A stretch of 45,875 nucleotides of DNA from Sandaracinaceae bacterium (GTDB lineage: Bacteria > Myxococcota_A > Polyangia > Polyangiales > Sandaracinaceae). Location: positions 1 to 45,875 of the forward strand of contig JAVJQK010000018.1 of the NCBI GenBank assembly GCA_040218145.1, given 5' to 3'. The position numbers and the translations under genes were made by a program. Shown piece after piece: positions 8,145 through 16,995 of the stretch; position 1 is the stretch's first letter; every line of letters begins with the position of its first letter. A model generated the notes under the pieces. That model worked only from the letters and a program-made list of their open reading frames with translations, made no database searches and had not been told where the DNA came from.

Positions 8145-10334
8145 ATGCGCGTCCCCTCTCTCCTCGCCAGCTCTCTCTTCACCGCCTCTCTCTTCACCGC
8201 GCTGGCGCTGCTCGCGTGTGACCCGCAAGCGGCCCCCGACGCGGCGAGCCCGGACAGCGACGCCGGCCGGGACGCGGCGACGGTGGAGATCCGCGCCGAG
8301 GCGGGCCCCTCGCGCTACGCGACGGTCGGCGAGGTGGTCGCGTTCGACGGCTCGCGCTCGACGGGGGCGGAGTCCTATCGCTGGATCTTCGGCGACGGCG
8401 AAGAGACGGACGCGAGCGCCGACCCGACGGCGAGCCACGCCTACGACAGCCCCGGTCGCTACCGCGCGTTCCTCGAGATCCGTGGCGGGGGGCGGACGCG
8501 GACCGACTCGCTCACGGTGAGCGTGACGCGGCCGGCCGTGCACGCGTCACGGCAGAGCAGCTCGGTGGCGGTCGCGGGCGGCGAGGTGGCCGTGGTGAGC
8601 CCCGACTCGAACGAGCTGGCCGTGTTCTCCATCGAGGCGCTCGCGCTGCTGAGGCGCGTGGCGTTGCCCGCCGATCCGCGGACCGTGACGCGCTTCGGCG
8701 ACGGCTGGGCGGTGGCCTGCCAGGCGGCCGGGGTCGTGGCGCTCGTGAGCGAGGACCGCGTCGAGACGATCGAGATGCCCGCCGCCTCGCGGCCGTTCGG
8801 GGTCATCGCGGTCGACGGCGCGCTCTACGTCTCGCTGCAGGCCACCGGGCAGCTCGCGCGGGTCGAGGACGGCGCGGTGACGACCTTCGACGCGATCGAG
8901 GACGCGCGCGGCGTCTCACTCCTGCCCGACGGACGGCTGGCCGTCACGCGCTGGCGCTCGCCGGACGCCCGGGCCGAGATCGCGGCGCTGGCGCCCGACG
9001 GAAGCGCGAGAGAGACGTGGACGCTCGGCTACGATCCCCAGCCCGGCTCCGACACCGAGAGCGGCGGGGTGCCGAGCTATCTCGAGCAGGTGCTCGTCTC
9101 GCCGGACGGCGCGCTGGCGGTGGTGCCTTCGCTCCAGGCGGCCATCGGGGAGGGGCTCTTCCGGAGCCCACGCGCGCTCACGCACGAGACGACGCTGCGC
9201 GCGGCGGTGAGCTTCTTCGATCCGCGCGGCGGCGAGGAGGACTTCGAGCGCCGCAAGCTCTGGGACGACCGGGGCTTCGCCGCGGCCGGCGTCCTGTCGA
9301 GCCGGGGCGACTTCCTCTTCCTCGCGATGCGGGGCAGCCGCGCGGTCGAGCGCCTCGATCTCCTCAGCGGCGCCCAGGCGGGCACGCTGCTCGAGGTCGG
9401 CCACGCCCCGCAGGGGCTCGCGCTCTCGGACGACGACCGGCTCCTCTTCATCGACGCCTACCTCTCGCGCGAGCTGGTGGTCTACGACGTGGCCGACGCG
9501 GGCGCGCTGCCGGTGGAGGTCGCGCGCCTGCCCATCCCGAGCGCGGAGCCGCTCTCGCCGGAGCTCCTCCGCGGCAAGATCCTCTTCAACGACGCCGCGG
9601 ATCCGCGGATCGCGCGCGACTCCTACCTCGCGTGCGCTCACTGCCACCTCGAGGGCCAGAGCGACCGGCGCACGTGGGACTTCACCGACCGCGGCGAGGG
9701 GCTGCGGAACACCATCGATCTGCTCGGCCGGGCGGGCGTGGGGCACGGCCCCCTGCACTGGAGCGCGAACTTCGACGAGGTGCACGACTTCGAGCACGAC
9801 ATGCGCGGGCCCTTCCGGGGGCTCGGGCTGATGGACGACGCGGACTACGAGGCGCGGAGCGAGACCTTCGGCGCGCCCAAGGCGGGGCTGAGCCCGGACC
9901 TCGACGCGCTCGCGGCCTACGTCACCTCGCTCGACGCGCACCTGCCCAGCCCTCACCGCGCCCCGGACGGGAGCTTGACCGAGGCGGGGGCGCGAGGGCG
10001 CGTGATCTTCGAGGCCGCCGGCTGCGAGAGCTGTCACTCCGGCCCGACGCTCACCGACAGCGCCGTCATCGCGGGCGCTCCCGTCCTCCACGACGTGGGC
10101 ACGCTCGGCCCCGGCTCGGGCGGCCGGCTCGGCGCCCCGCTCACCGGCCTCGACACCCCGACGTTGCACGATCTCTGGAACACCGCGCCCTACCTGCACG
10201 ACGGCTCGGCCACCCTCCGCGAGGTCCTGACCACGCGCAACGCGGGCGACCGGCACGGGGTCACGAGCGGGTTGAGCGAGGCCGAGCTCGACGACCTGGT
10301 CGCGTATCTGCTGCAGCTCGACGGGCGCCGATAG
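8145..10334 (+). CDS. Lipoprotein with PKD domain, beta-propeller and di-haem cytochrome c peroxidase-like domain
   Basis: This 729-residue protein has a lipobox ending in Cys25; the signal contains a small duplication (SLFTASLFTA). Residues about 45-125 form a PKD domain ('YRWIFGDGEE', 'SHAYDSPGRYRAF'). Propeller-like repeats fill about 130-460. The C-terminal third carries two haem motifs, CAHCH (497-501) and CESCH (627-631), and a closing 'PTLHDLWNTAPYLHDGSAT' segment typical of the MauG/CcpA (di-haem peroxidase) superfamily. It may reduce peroxide or oxidise a protein or metal partner at the surface. It sits 12 bases after the other propeller lipoprotein. Whether it is a true peroxidase or a MauG-like oxidase cannot be decided here. 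Confidence 0.88.
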   Translation: MRVPSLLASSLFTASLFTALALLACDPQAAPDAASPDSDAGRDAATVEIRAEAGPSRYATVGEVVAFDGSRSTGAESYRWIFGDGEETDASADPTASHAYDSPGRYRAFLEIRGGGRTRTDSLTVSVTRPAVHASRQSSSVAVAGGEVAVVSPDSNELAVFSIEALALLRRVALPADPRTVTRFGDGWAVACQAAGVVALVSEDRVETIEMPAASRPFGVIAVDGALYVSLQATGQLARVEDGAVTTFDAIEDARGVSLLPDGRLAVTRWRSPDARAEIAALAPDGSARETWTLGYDPQPGSDTESGGVPSYLEQVLVSPDGALAVVPSLQAAIGEGLFRSPRALTHETTLRAAVSFFDPRGGEEDFERRKLWDDRGFAAAGVLSSRGDFLFLAMRGSRAVERLDLLSGAQAGTLLEVGHAPQGLALSDDDRLLFIDAYLSRELVVYDVADAGALPVEVARLPIPSAEPLSPELLRGKILFNDAADPRIARDSYLACAHCHLEGQSDRRTWDFTDRGEGLRNTIDLLGRAGVGHGPLHWSANFDEVHDFEHDMRGPFRGLGLMDDADYEARSETFGAPKAGLSPDLDALAAYVTSLDAHLPSPHRAPDGSLTEAGARGRVIFEAAGCESCHSGPTLTDSAVIAGAPVLHDVGTLGPGSGGRLGAPLTGLDTPTLHDLWNTAPYLHDGSATLREVLTTRNAGDRHGVTSGLSEAELDDLVAYLLQLDGRR

Positions 10335-10340
10335 AAGCGG

Positions 10341-10979
10341 TCAGCTCGAGACGCAGCGGCCGCCCATGTCCACCGCGCAGCGCATCGCGCCGGGGCAGTC
10401 CGTGTCGGACCTGCACGGCGGCACGCAGATTCTCTCGCCCGGCGGGCCGAAGCAGTTGGGGAAGAGCGGGTCGGCGCACTGGGCGTCGGTCGTGCAGCGC
10501 GTGCTCGGCTCGCAGAGCCCCTCGACGCAGAAGGTCGGCGGGCCGCTCGTCCCCATGGGGTCGCAGTCCGGGTGGTCCACGCACTCGGCGCAGCCGCCCA
10601 TGAAGCAGCGACCGAAGAACGGGTCCGGGCAGTGTGCGTCCTCTTCGCAGCCGCAGACGCCGCGCACGCAGACCGTGCCGAAGGGGTGCTCGCCGAGGCC
10701 GGCCCGGCCGTCGCACTCCTCGGCCGCGTTGCAGCCCGGCGCGCAGAAGCCGCCCATGGGGCTCGGGCGGCACACGATCGCGTCGGGCGCGGGCATCTCG
10801 AGGCAGTCGGTGTGGCTCGCGCACCCCGCACCGGCAGCGTCGCGCCCGGTCTGCGCGTCCATCGCCGCGTCCGTGCCCGCGTCCGCGCCGGATCCGACAT
10901 GGCGGCTTCCGTCGAAGAGCGCCGAACATCCGCTCAGCGCCACCAGCGCGAGCAAAGCACCGAGACACCACACACGCAT
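10341..10979 (-). CDS. Cysteine-rich lipoprotein with SALFDGSRHVG signature
   Basis: The 212-residue product has lipobox LSGC (Cys18), followed directly by SALFDGSRHVG, a 'DAG/DAA' linker, and a Cys-rich body with repeated 'C..D..C..P.F..C' units. The many Cys residues probably form disulfides in a surface repeat domain. The N-terminus after the lipobox is nearly the same as that of the large lipoprotein encoded at 41748-43565. It is divergent from the hydrolase-like gene at 11019 with only 39 bases between starts. Function is unknown. Confidence 0.78.
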   Translation of the reverse strand: MRVWCLGALLALVALSGCSALFDGSRHVGSGADAGTDAAMDAQTGRDAAGAGCASHTDCLEMPAPDAIVCRPSPMGGFCAPGCNAAEECDGRAGLGEHPFGTVCVRGVCGCEEDAHCPDPFFGRCFMGGCAECVDHPDCDPMGTSGPPTFCVEGLCEPSTRCTTDAQCADPLFPNCFGPPGERICVPPCRSDTDCPGAMRCAVDMGGRCVSS

Positions 10980-10986
10980 CGCTGCG

Positions 10987-10992
10987 ACCCTA
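10987..10992 (-). promoter_or_regulatory. Putative -10 element (minus strand), TAGGGT
   Basis: This lies seven bases before the ATG at 10979 on the minus strand. It shares a 39-base divergent spacer with the promoter of the next gene. Confidence 0.35.
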
Positions 10993-11004
10993 TCACGGGG
11001 AGGC

Positions 11005-11010
11005 TATGCT
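11005..11010 (+). promoter_or_regulatory. Putative -10 element, TATGCT
   Basis: TATGCT ends eight bases before the ATG at 11019, which predicts a transcript with almost no leader. No good -35 is seen. Confidence 0.42.
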
Positions 11011-11018
11011 CGGCCCCC

Positions 11019-13097
11019 ATGCGGAACTGGTTGCACGCCGCCCTCTCGATCTCGGCCCTGATGTTCGGTTGCGACGGCGATCCGGCGCCCGACGCGGCCG
11101 TCGACGCCGGCCCGGACGCAGGGCCTCCCGTCGCGTCGTCCTCCGCGGTGCGCTTCTCGCTCGACGGAGACGTGGACACGCAGGAGACGTTCTTCTCTTT
11201 CCCGTTTCCGTCGGACCTCCGGCTCTCGCCGGACGGCACGCCCGAACTGACGGGCTACCCGAACCCGCGCGTGGCCATCGTCGACAACCTCTTGCCGCTC
11301 GCCCAGGACCGGCCGGGCTGGCCCGTGATCCCGGTCGGCCTCTTCCGCTTCGGCGCGCCGCTCTCGCCGCAGACGCCCGGCGAGCACTTCGCGGCCGCGC
11401 CCGAGAGCGCCGTCTTGCTGGTCGACGTCGACCCGGAGTCCCCGGACCGCGGCCGCCTCTACCCGACGATCGCCGAGACGCTCCCGTCCGACCGCTACAC
11501 CGGGGACAACCTCCTCGGCGTCGCCGCGTACCCGGGCGTCGTGCTGCACCCGGGGCGCAGCTATGCGTTCGTGATCCGACGCGGGCTGAACGACGCCGAA
11601 GGCGCCCCGCTCGACGTGCCCGAGGCGCTGACGCAGCTCGCCGCGGGCGAGACGCCGAGCGGCGCCTGGGGCGAGGCGGCGGCCGCGCTCTACGCCCCGC
11701 TCTTCGAGACCCTCGACACGCTCGACGTGCCGCGTGACGCGGTCGCCGCCGCGACGGTCTTCACGACCGGCGACGTGGTGGCGGACCTGCGCGACCTGAG
11801 CGAGCGGGTCCTCGACGCGCACGCGGTGACGGTGGACGACCTCGCGCTCGACCCGGGCGACGGCGCCACGCACGAGCGCTACTGCGAGCTGGTCGGCAGC
11901 GTCTCGCAGCCCCAGTTCCAGCAGGGCACGCCGCCCTTCGACACCGAGGGCCTCTTCGAGATCGGCGCCGACGGGCTGCCGGTGGAGCAGCGCCGCGAGG
12001 ACACGCCCATCGTGATCACGATCCCGAAGGGTCCGATGCCCGAGGGCGGCTACCCGCTGATGGTCTACTTCCACGGCAGCGGGGGCGTCGCGGCGCAGGT
12101 GGTCGACCGCGGACCGGCGCCGCCCGGTGGGCCGGAGGCGCGGGGGCTCGGGCCGGCGCACATGATCGCCGCCCACGGCATCGCGAGCGTGGGCGCGGCG
12201 CTGCCGCTCAGCCCGGATCGGCTGCCCGGCGCGGGCGCGATCGAGTACCTCAACTTCGACAACCTCGCGGCGTTCCGCGACACGTTCCGTCAGGGCGTGC
12301 TCGAGCAGCGCCTGCTCGTGCGCGCGCTCGCGTCGCTCGAGATCGACCCCGCCGCGCTCGAGGGCTGCGACGGCCCCGCGCTGCCGCCCGGGGAGACCCA
12401 CTACCGCTTCGACACCGACGCCTTCGTCGCGACCGGTCAATCGATGGGCGGCATGTACACGAACATGATCGGCGCGGTCGAGCCGCGCTTTCAGGCGCTC
12501 GTCCCCACGGGCGCGGGCGGCTTCTGGAGCTTCTTCATCCTCGAGACCACGCTCATCGAGGCGGCGCGCGAGGGGGTCGGCGCGCTCCTGCGCACGAGCG
12601 GGGACAACCTGAGCCACCTGCACCCGGCGATGCACCTGCTCGAGATCGCGTGGGAGGCGGCGGAGCCGATGGTGTACATGCCGCGTCTGTCCCGGAGGCC
12701 GCTCCCCGGGCTCCCCACGCGACCGGTCTACGAGCCGGTGGGCCAGGGCGACTCGTTCTTCCCCGTCCAGCTCTACGACGCCATCGTGGTCGCCTACGGG
12801 CACCCCCAGGCCGGCGAGGTGGTGTGGTCGTCGATGCAGGACGCGTTGTCGGTCGTGGGGCTCGACGGCGTGATCGACTATCCGGTCGCGAACAACCTCG
12901 AGGCCGAGGACGGGACGCCCTACACGGGGGTGGTGGTGCAATCGGCCGGCGACGGCTTCAGCGACCCGCACTCCATCTACGTGCAGGTGCCGGAGATCCG
13001 GCATCAGTGGACGTGCTTCCTCGCGACGGCGGTGCAGACGGGGACCGCGGTCGTGCCGCCGCCCGCGGCCGAGGGCACGCCCTGCGCGCTGCCTTGA
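11019..13097 (+). CDS. Lipoprotein with alpha/beta-hydrolase-like domain
   Basis: The 692-residue product has a lipobox-like LMFGC (Cys18) and a 'PDAAVDAGPDAG' linker. An N-terminal Ig-like half contains 'FSFPFPSDLRL' and a 'YAFVIRRGLNDAEG' segment of the kind found in Big_5 domains. The second half has the oxyanion-type strand 'YPLMVYFHGSGG' and a nucleophile elbow GQSMGG with Ser475, the marks of serine esterases/lipases. The His/Asp partners cannot be fixed by eye. It is probably an exported, membrane-attached esterase with unknown substrate. The ATG at 11019 gives a correct lipoprotein signal. Confidence 0.8.
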   Translation: MRNWLHAALSISALMFGCDGDPAPDAAVDAGPDAGPPVASSSAVRFSLDGDVDTQETFFSFPFPSDLRLSPDGTPELTGYPNPRVAIVDNLLPLAQDRPGWPVIPVGLFRFGAPLSPQTPGEHFAAAPESAVLLVDVDPESPDRGRLYPTIAETLPSDRYTGDNLLGVAAYPGVVLHPGRSYAFVIRRGLNDAEGAPLDVPEALTQLAAGETPSGAWGEAAAALYAPLFETLDTLDVPRDAVAAATVFTTGDVVADLRDLSERVLDAHAVTVDDLALDPGDGATHERYCELVGSVSQPQFQQGTPPFDTEGLFEIGADGLPVEQRREDTPIVITIPKGPMPEGGYPLMVYFHGSGGVAAQVVDRGPAPPGGPEARGLGPAHMIAAHGIASVGAALPLSPDRLPGAGAIEYLNFDNLAAFRDTFRQGVLEQRLLVRALASLEIDPAALEGCDGPALPPGETHYRFDTDAFVATGQSMGGMYTNMIGAVEPRFQALVPTGAGGFWSFFILETTLIEAAREGVGALLRTSGDNLSHLHPAMHLLEIAWEAAEPMVYMPRLSRRPLPGLPTRPVYEPVGQGDSFFPVQLYDAIVVAYGHPQAGEVVWSSMQDALSVVGLDGVIDYPVANNLEAEDGTPYTGVVVQSAGDGFSDPHSIYVQVPEIRHQWTCFLATAVQTGTAVVPPPAAEGTPCALP

Positions 13098-13110
13098 GCG
13101 GGCTGCTCCC

Positions 13111-13587
13111 TCACTCGTAGCGGATCTCGGCGATCGTGAGCGTGCGGGTCCCGCCCGGCGTCTGGACGCGGACCTCGTCGTCGAGGTTCTTGCGCATCAG
13201 CGCCGCGCCCACGGGCGAGCGGTAGGAGATGCGGCCGCGGCCGGCGTCGGTCTCGTGCTCGCCGACGAGCTGGTAGGTGACGAGGGCGCCGTCGTCGTCC
13301 TCGAGCACCACCGTGGCGCCGAAGAACACGCGATCGCCGCGATCCGCCTTGGGGTCCACGACGACCGCGGCGTCGAGCGCCTTCTTCAGGAAGCGCATCT
13401 TCTTGTCGATCTCGCGCAGGCGCTTCTTGCCGTAGATGTACTCGGCGTTCTCCGAGCGGTCGCCCTCCGCGGCCGCGTCGGCCACGCCCTGGACCACGCG
13501 CGTGCGCTCCTGCCCGAGCCTCGCGAGCTCTTCGATCAGCGCGGTGTGCCCCGCGGGGGTCATGTACTGCGGTCGCGTCTCCGCCAT
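13111..13587 (-). CDS. greB: Transcription elongation factor GreB
   Basis: GreB inserts into the RNA polymerase secondary channel and promotes cleavage of backtracked RNA. The 158-residue protein has the usual length. The N-terminal coiled coil carries the signature EGDRSENAEYIYGKKRLREI, with the acidic tip residues (D/E before and after 'RSENAEY') needed for cleavage. 'KKRLREIDKK' is typical of GreB rather than GreA, which has a different tip region. The C-terminal FKBP-like domain reads 'RISYRSPVGAALMRK' and 'VQTPGG'. It faces convergently toward the hydrolase gene with 13 bases between stops. Confidence 0.93.
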   Translation of the reverse strand: MAETRPQYMTPAGHTALIEELARLGQERTRVVQGVADAAAEGDRSENAEYIYGKKRLREIDKKMRFLKKALDAAVVVDPKADRGDRVFFGATVVLEDDDGALVTYQLVGEHETDAGRGRISYRSPVGAALMRKNLDDEVRVQTPGGTRTLTIAEIRYE

Positions 13588-13594
13588 GAGCGGG

Positions 13595-13600
13595 GGGATA
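13595..13600 (-). promoter_or_regulatory. Putative -10 element for greB, TATCCC
   Basis: TATCCC on the minus strand ends seven bases before the greB ATG, fitting the start-proximal pattern seen at other genes. The match to consensus is modest. Confidence 0.3.
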
Positions 13601-13634
13601 GCTCGAAAGGGCAGGATGTGGCATCCCCCGCACC

Positions 13635-14642
13635 GTGCGCTGCTTCTCCATCGTCGTCTTGCTCCTCGCTGGCTGCGGTGCGCGCACCGGGTTCCTCGAC
13701 GAGGGCGAGGAGGCGCCGCGCATCGACGCCGGTGTGCCCGAGTGCGTCGAGGACGCCATGTGCGACGACGGGGTCGCCTGCACGCGCGATCGGTGCGAGG
13801 CCGGGCGCTGCGTGGTCGAGGCGGACGACGTGGCCTGCGAGGACGGGCTCTTCTGCACGGGCCCGGGCCGCTGCGACGCCGCGATGGGCTGCGTCTACGA
13901 GCGCCCGCCGTGCGCGGACGGGCTCGAGTGCACCGAGGACGTCTGCTACGAGGCGGCGCGCAGCTGCGAGAACGTGCCCGACGCGCGCTTCTGCCCCCTG
14001 AGCTTCCGCTGCGACGCCGACATGGGCTGCGTGCCGAGGGCGCTGGTGCACGTGGACGACGCGCTGTGGGAGGTGGATCTGCCGAGCGGCGATCTCCACT
14101 TCCTCGTCCGCATGCGGACCACCCTCTCCGACATCGCGCTCGGCGGCGACGGCGTCGTCTACGGCACCACCCCGAGCGGGCTGAACACGGTGGACGAGCG
14201 GACCGGCACCACGCGCGCGCTCCTGTCGAGCAGCGACCGCACGGTGGCGCTCGAGGTCGGCCCCGACGGCTCCATCTACGTGGGCGGCAGCCGCACGATC
14301 AGCCGCGCGAACCTCGAGCGCCGGCGGCTCGACGTGGTGGTGGAGCTGCCGCGCTCGAGGAGCGCGAGCGGAGACATCGCCTTCATCGGCGAGCGCATGC
14401 TGCTCAGCGCCGTCGGCGGCGAGGAGGGCGACGTGCTGCTCGAGGTCCCGCTCGATGGCCGGGAGCCCTTCGACGTCGGCGAGATCGGCTTCGACTGCGT
14501 GTGGGGCCTCGCCGCGTTCGACACGACCCTCTACGGCTTCACCTGCAACGGCGAGCTGCTGCTGATCGACACGGAGAGCGGCGAGGGCGAGGCGATCGCC
14601 GACCTCGAGGGCCTCCGCGTCGGCGGCGCGGCCGCGCGCTGA
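13635..14642 (+). CDS. Cysteine-rich lipoprotein with C-terminal propeller-like domain
   Basis: The 335-residue product starts at a GTG and has lipobox LLAGC (Cys14). Residues about 35-135 contain spaced 'DDGVACTRDRCEAGRCV' and 'DGLFCTGPGRC' units, the disulfide-rich repeat common in surface proteins of myxobacteria. Residues about 140-330 look like propeller blades ('DIALGGDGVVYGTTPSGLN', 'LEVGPDGSIYVGGSRT'). It is divergent from greB and convergent with the PhoD gene. Function is unknown; a surface binding role is likely. Confidence 0.75.
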   Translation: MRCFSIVVLLLAGCGARTGFLDEGEEAPRIDAGVPECVEDAMCDDGVACTRDRCEAGRCVVEADDVACEDGLFCTGPGRCDAAMGCVYERPPCADGLECTEDVCYEAARSCENVPDARFCPLSFRCDADMGCVPRALVHVDDALWEVDLPSGDLHFLVRMRTTLSDIALGGDGVVYGTTPSGLNTVDERTGTTRALLSSSDRTVALEVGPDGSIYVGGSRTISRANLERRRLDVVVELPRSRSASGDIAFIGERMLLSAVGGEEGDVLLEVPLDGREPFDVGEIGFDCVWGLAAFDTTLYGFTCNGELLLIDTESGEGEAIADLEGLRVGGAAAR

Positions 14643-14646
14643 GCCC

Positions 14647-16314
14647 TCAGGGGGCGAGCGGCGGCGCGTCGGGCGCGTCGTCCGCGGGGACGGGCGCGTC
14701 GACGAGGTGGCTCGCGCCGGTCGCGGTCGAGACGCCCTTGGCGAACATCTCGCTCGTGTCGGTCTCGTCCTCCACGTCGCCCGTGAAGTACCAGTCGGCC
14801 TGCATGCGCGCCTCGTCCAGGTCGAGCACGACGTACCCGCGCCGGGTCAGCTGGGCCCACGTCAGGTGCGGGTTCTGGTCCATGAGGCTCATGGCCAGGC
14901 GATCGGCGCCGATGTCGGGGAAGCCCGGGGAGCTGATGCCGGGCGTGACCAGCTCGACCCCGACGGCGCCCGCGCCCATGTCGGGATCGTAGGTGGTGAC
15001 GTCGGCGGGGAGATCGAACGCCCACGAGGAGTGGATGTCGCCCGTGAGCACCACGACGTCGCTCACGCCGCCCGACTCGACCGCGCCGAGGACCCGCGCG
15101 CGGGCGGCCGGGTAGCCGTCCCACTGATCGGGGTTCGCGAAGCCGGTGATGATCGGCGCGATCATCACCTGGTTGCCGATGAGCTTCCAGCGCGCGGTGG
15201 AGGTGCTCAGCTGCTCGATCAGCCACGCCTCCTGATCGGCGCCGAGGAGCTGCCGGGCCTCGTCGTCGACGCCGGGCGCGTCGAGCCGCGGTAGCTCCTC
15301 GTCGCGGCCCCAGATGCGCGTGTCGACCACGATGAGGTCGAGCAGCGCTCCGTAGCCGAGCTTGCGCCAGAGCTGCGCGGGATCGGCGCCGTCGCGGATC
15401 GGCATCCACTCGCGGTACGCCTGCGTCGCGGCGGCGAGCCGATCCGCCCAGGCGCCCTCGTCCGGGTCGTGGTTCTCCGCCCCGCCGCGCCACGAGTTGT
15501 TCGCCGTCTCGTGGTCGTCCCAGATCGTGATGAACGGATGCTGCCGGTGCGCCTCGGCCAGCTCCGGCTCGCGGCGGTACTGCGAGAAGCGCGCGCGGTA
15601 GTCGTCGAGCGCGATGATCTCGGTGGCCGGCTCGTACTCGCGGGCGTTGCCGTACTGCAGGTTGCCGTACTCGTAGATGTAGTCGCCGAGGTGCACGACG
15701 GCGTCGAGGTCGGCGCGGGCCGCGATCTTGCCGTAGCCGTGCAAGAAACCATGACCGAGGCTGGCGCACGAGCAGATCGCGAGGCGGAGCCGGTCGACCG
15801 GCCCGTCGGGGGCGGTGCGGGTGCGTCCGATGGGCGAGGTGTCTCCGAGCGCGGTGAACCGGTAGTAGTAGGTCGTCGCCGGGTCGAGCAGGTCTCGGTC
15901 GACCTTCACGGTGAAGTCGCGGGAGGCGTCGGTGGTGACCGTCTCCGTCAGATCCACCGTCCCGAAGCCGACGTCGCGCGCCACCTCCACCGTCACCTCC
16001 ACGGTGCCCGGGTCCGGGTCGCCCGGCATGCCCGGGGTCACGCGCGTCCAGAGGATCACGCCGTTCGGGAGCGGGTCGCCGCTCGCCACGCCGTGCTCGA
16101 AGGTGGCGTAGCTGCGCTCCCGCGGAGGCACGGGCCCGGGCGGAGGGCCCGCGTCCGGCGGCGCGAGCGGGCCGGCGTCGGTCCCCGCGTCGTCGTCGAG
16201 GGGGACCTCGCCGTCGTCGCACCCGGGCAGGGCGGCGGCGAGGCCGGCGGCGGTCACTCCGCGTAGAAAGTCTCGGCGGCCGGGTCGGCTGCGGTCTTCG
16301 TCGTGGTCGCTCAC
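14647..16314 (-). CDS. phoD: PhoD-type alkaline phosphatase/phosphodiesterase, Tat-exported
   Basis: The 555-residue protein belongs to the PhoD metallophosphatase family, which cleaves phosphomono- and diesters with Ca/Fe cofactors. The N-terminus carries a twin-arginine signal GRRDFLRG (Arg13-Arg14) and then 'AAALPGC', so it may also be lipidated at Cys32. A fibronectin-like PhoD N-domain (about 70-165) precedes the catalytic domain with HLGDYIYEYG, IWDDHETANN and LTGDIHSSW, which are the metal-binding motifs. The start is a GTG. It lies convergent with the Cys-rich lipoprotein gene and no Pho box was recognised. Substrate class is uncertain. Confidence 0.92.
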   Translation of the reverse strand: MSDHDEDRSRPGRRDFLRGVTAAGLAAALPGCDDGEVPLDDDAGTDAGPLAPPDAGPPPGPVPPRERSYATFEHGVASGDPLPNGVILWTRVTPGMPGDPDPGTVEVTVEVARDVGFGTVDLTETVTTDASRDFTVKVDRDLLDPATTYYYRFTALGDTSPIGRTRTAPDGPVDRLRLAICSCASLGHGFLHGYGKIAARADLDAVVHLGDYIYEYGNLQYGNAREYEPATEIIALDDYRARFSQYRREPELAEAHRQHPFITIWDDHETANNSWRGGAENHDPDEGAWADRLAAATQAYREWMPIRDGADPAQLWRKLGYGALLDLIVVDTRIWGRDEELPRLDAPGVDDEARQLLGADQEAWLIEQLSTSTARWKLIGNQVMIAPIITGFANPDQWDGYPAARARVLGAVESGGVSDVVVLTGDIHSSWAFDLPADVTTYDPDMGAGAVGVELVTPGISSPGFPDIGADRLAMSLMDQNPHLTWAQLTRRGYVVLDLDEARMQADWYFTGDVEDETDTSEMFAKGVSTATGASHLVDAPVPADDAPDAPPLAP

Positions 16315-16322
16315 GGCGGGGG

Positions 16323-16328
16323 AGGGTA
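16323..16328 (-). promoter_or_regulatory. Putative -10 element for phoD, TACCCT
   Basis: TACCCT on the minus strand ends eight bases before the GTG start of phoD. Confidence 0.38.
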
Positions 16329-16352
16329 GCGCAGCGCCGCGCGGCGTGCGTG

Positions 16353-16952
16353 TCAGCTCGGCGTCGAAGCGCGAGTCAGGGTCCAGCTCTGCGGCCCCTC
16401 CTCCCCGAGCCGCCGGGACGCGGACGCGCTGAAGCCGAGGCGCTCGTAGAACGGGAGGTTCCGCGGGTCGGCCGTCTCCAGCGACACGGGGAGCGCCTCT
16501 TCGTCCGCGCGGTCGAGCACGGGCTCGAGGAGCGCGGCGCCGATGCCCTGTCTACGCGCCTCCGGGCGCACGCCGACGAGGGTGAGGAGCCAGCGCGGCT
16601 CCGGGGGACGATCGCGCTCGATCGCGTCGAGGACCTTGCCGACCGCGCTCAGGCGCCGCCAGCCGACCACCTCGATCATGCGCGGGAGGAGGCGAAGGGT
16701 GTCACCGAGGCCGAGCGCGAACGTGTGCGGAGGAGCCCAGAGCGACGCGCCGACGATCCGGCCGTGATCGCGCGCCACCCAGACCTCGCCCCGGGGAAAC
16801 GCCAGATCCTCGAGCATCAGCGAGACGTACGCCCGGCGGGCCCTGGGCGTCGGCCGCGCCAGCCAGCGCACGAACGGGTCCTCCGCGAGCGACGCGTGGA
16901 GCGCCTCCGCGATCGCCTCCGCCTCCGACACCGCGCCTCGTTCGATGTGCAT
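16353..16952 (-). CDS. GNAT-family N-acetyltransferase
   Basis: The 199-residue product is a Gcn5-related acetyltransferase, transferring an acetyl group from acetyl-CoA to an unknown amine. The acetyl-CoA pyrophosphate loop is VRPEARRQGIGAALLEPVL (R/Q-x-x-G-x-G/A form). The final part 'ADPRNLPFYERLGF' is the usual GNAT C-terminal motif. The ATG at 16952 is chosen because upstream codons are low-complexity and would run into the divergent gene. No signal peptide; cytoplasmic. The partner at 16996 is divergent with 43 bases between starts. Confidence 0.87.
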   Translation of the reverse strand: MHIERGAVSEAEAIAEALHASLAEDPFVRWLARPTPRARRAYVSLMLEDLAFPRGEVWVARDHGRIVGASLWAPPHTFALGLGDTLRLLPRMIEVVGWRRLSAVGKVLDAIERDRPPEPRWLLTLVGVRPEARRQGIGAALLEPVLDRADEEALPVSLETADPRNLPFYERLGFSASASRRLGEEGPQSWTLTRASTPS

Positions 16953-16983
16953 TCCGGGTTGATCCGCCGTCCGAGGGGGCGAA

Positions 16984-16989
16984 GATAAC
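16984..16989 (+). promoter_or_regulatory. Putative -10 element, GATAAC, overlapping a minus-strand TTATCT
   Basis: GATAAC ends six bases before the ATG at 16996. The reverse strand reads TTATCT at 16983-16988, which could serve the divergent acetyltransferase gene with a leader of about 24 bases. Confidence 0.35.
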
Positions 16990-16995
16990 GCGCCC

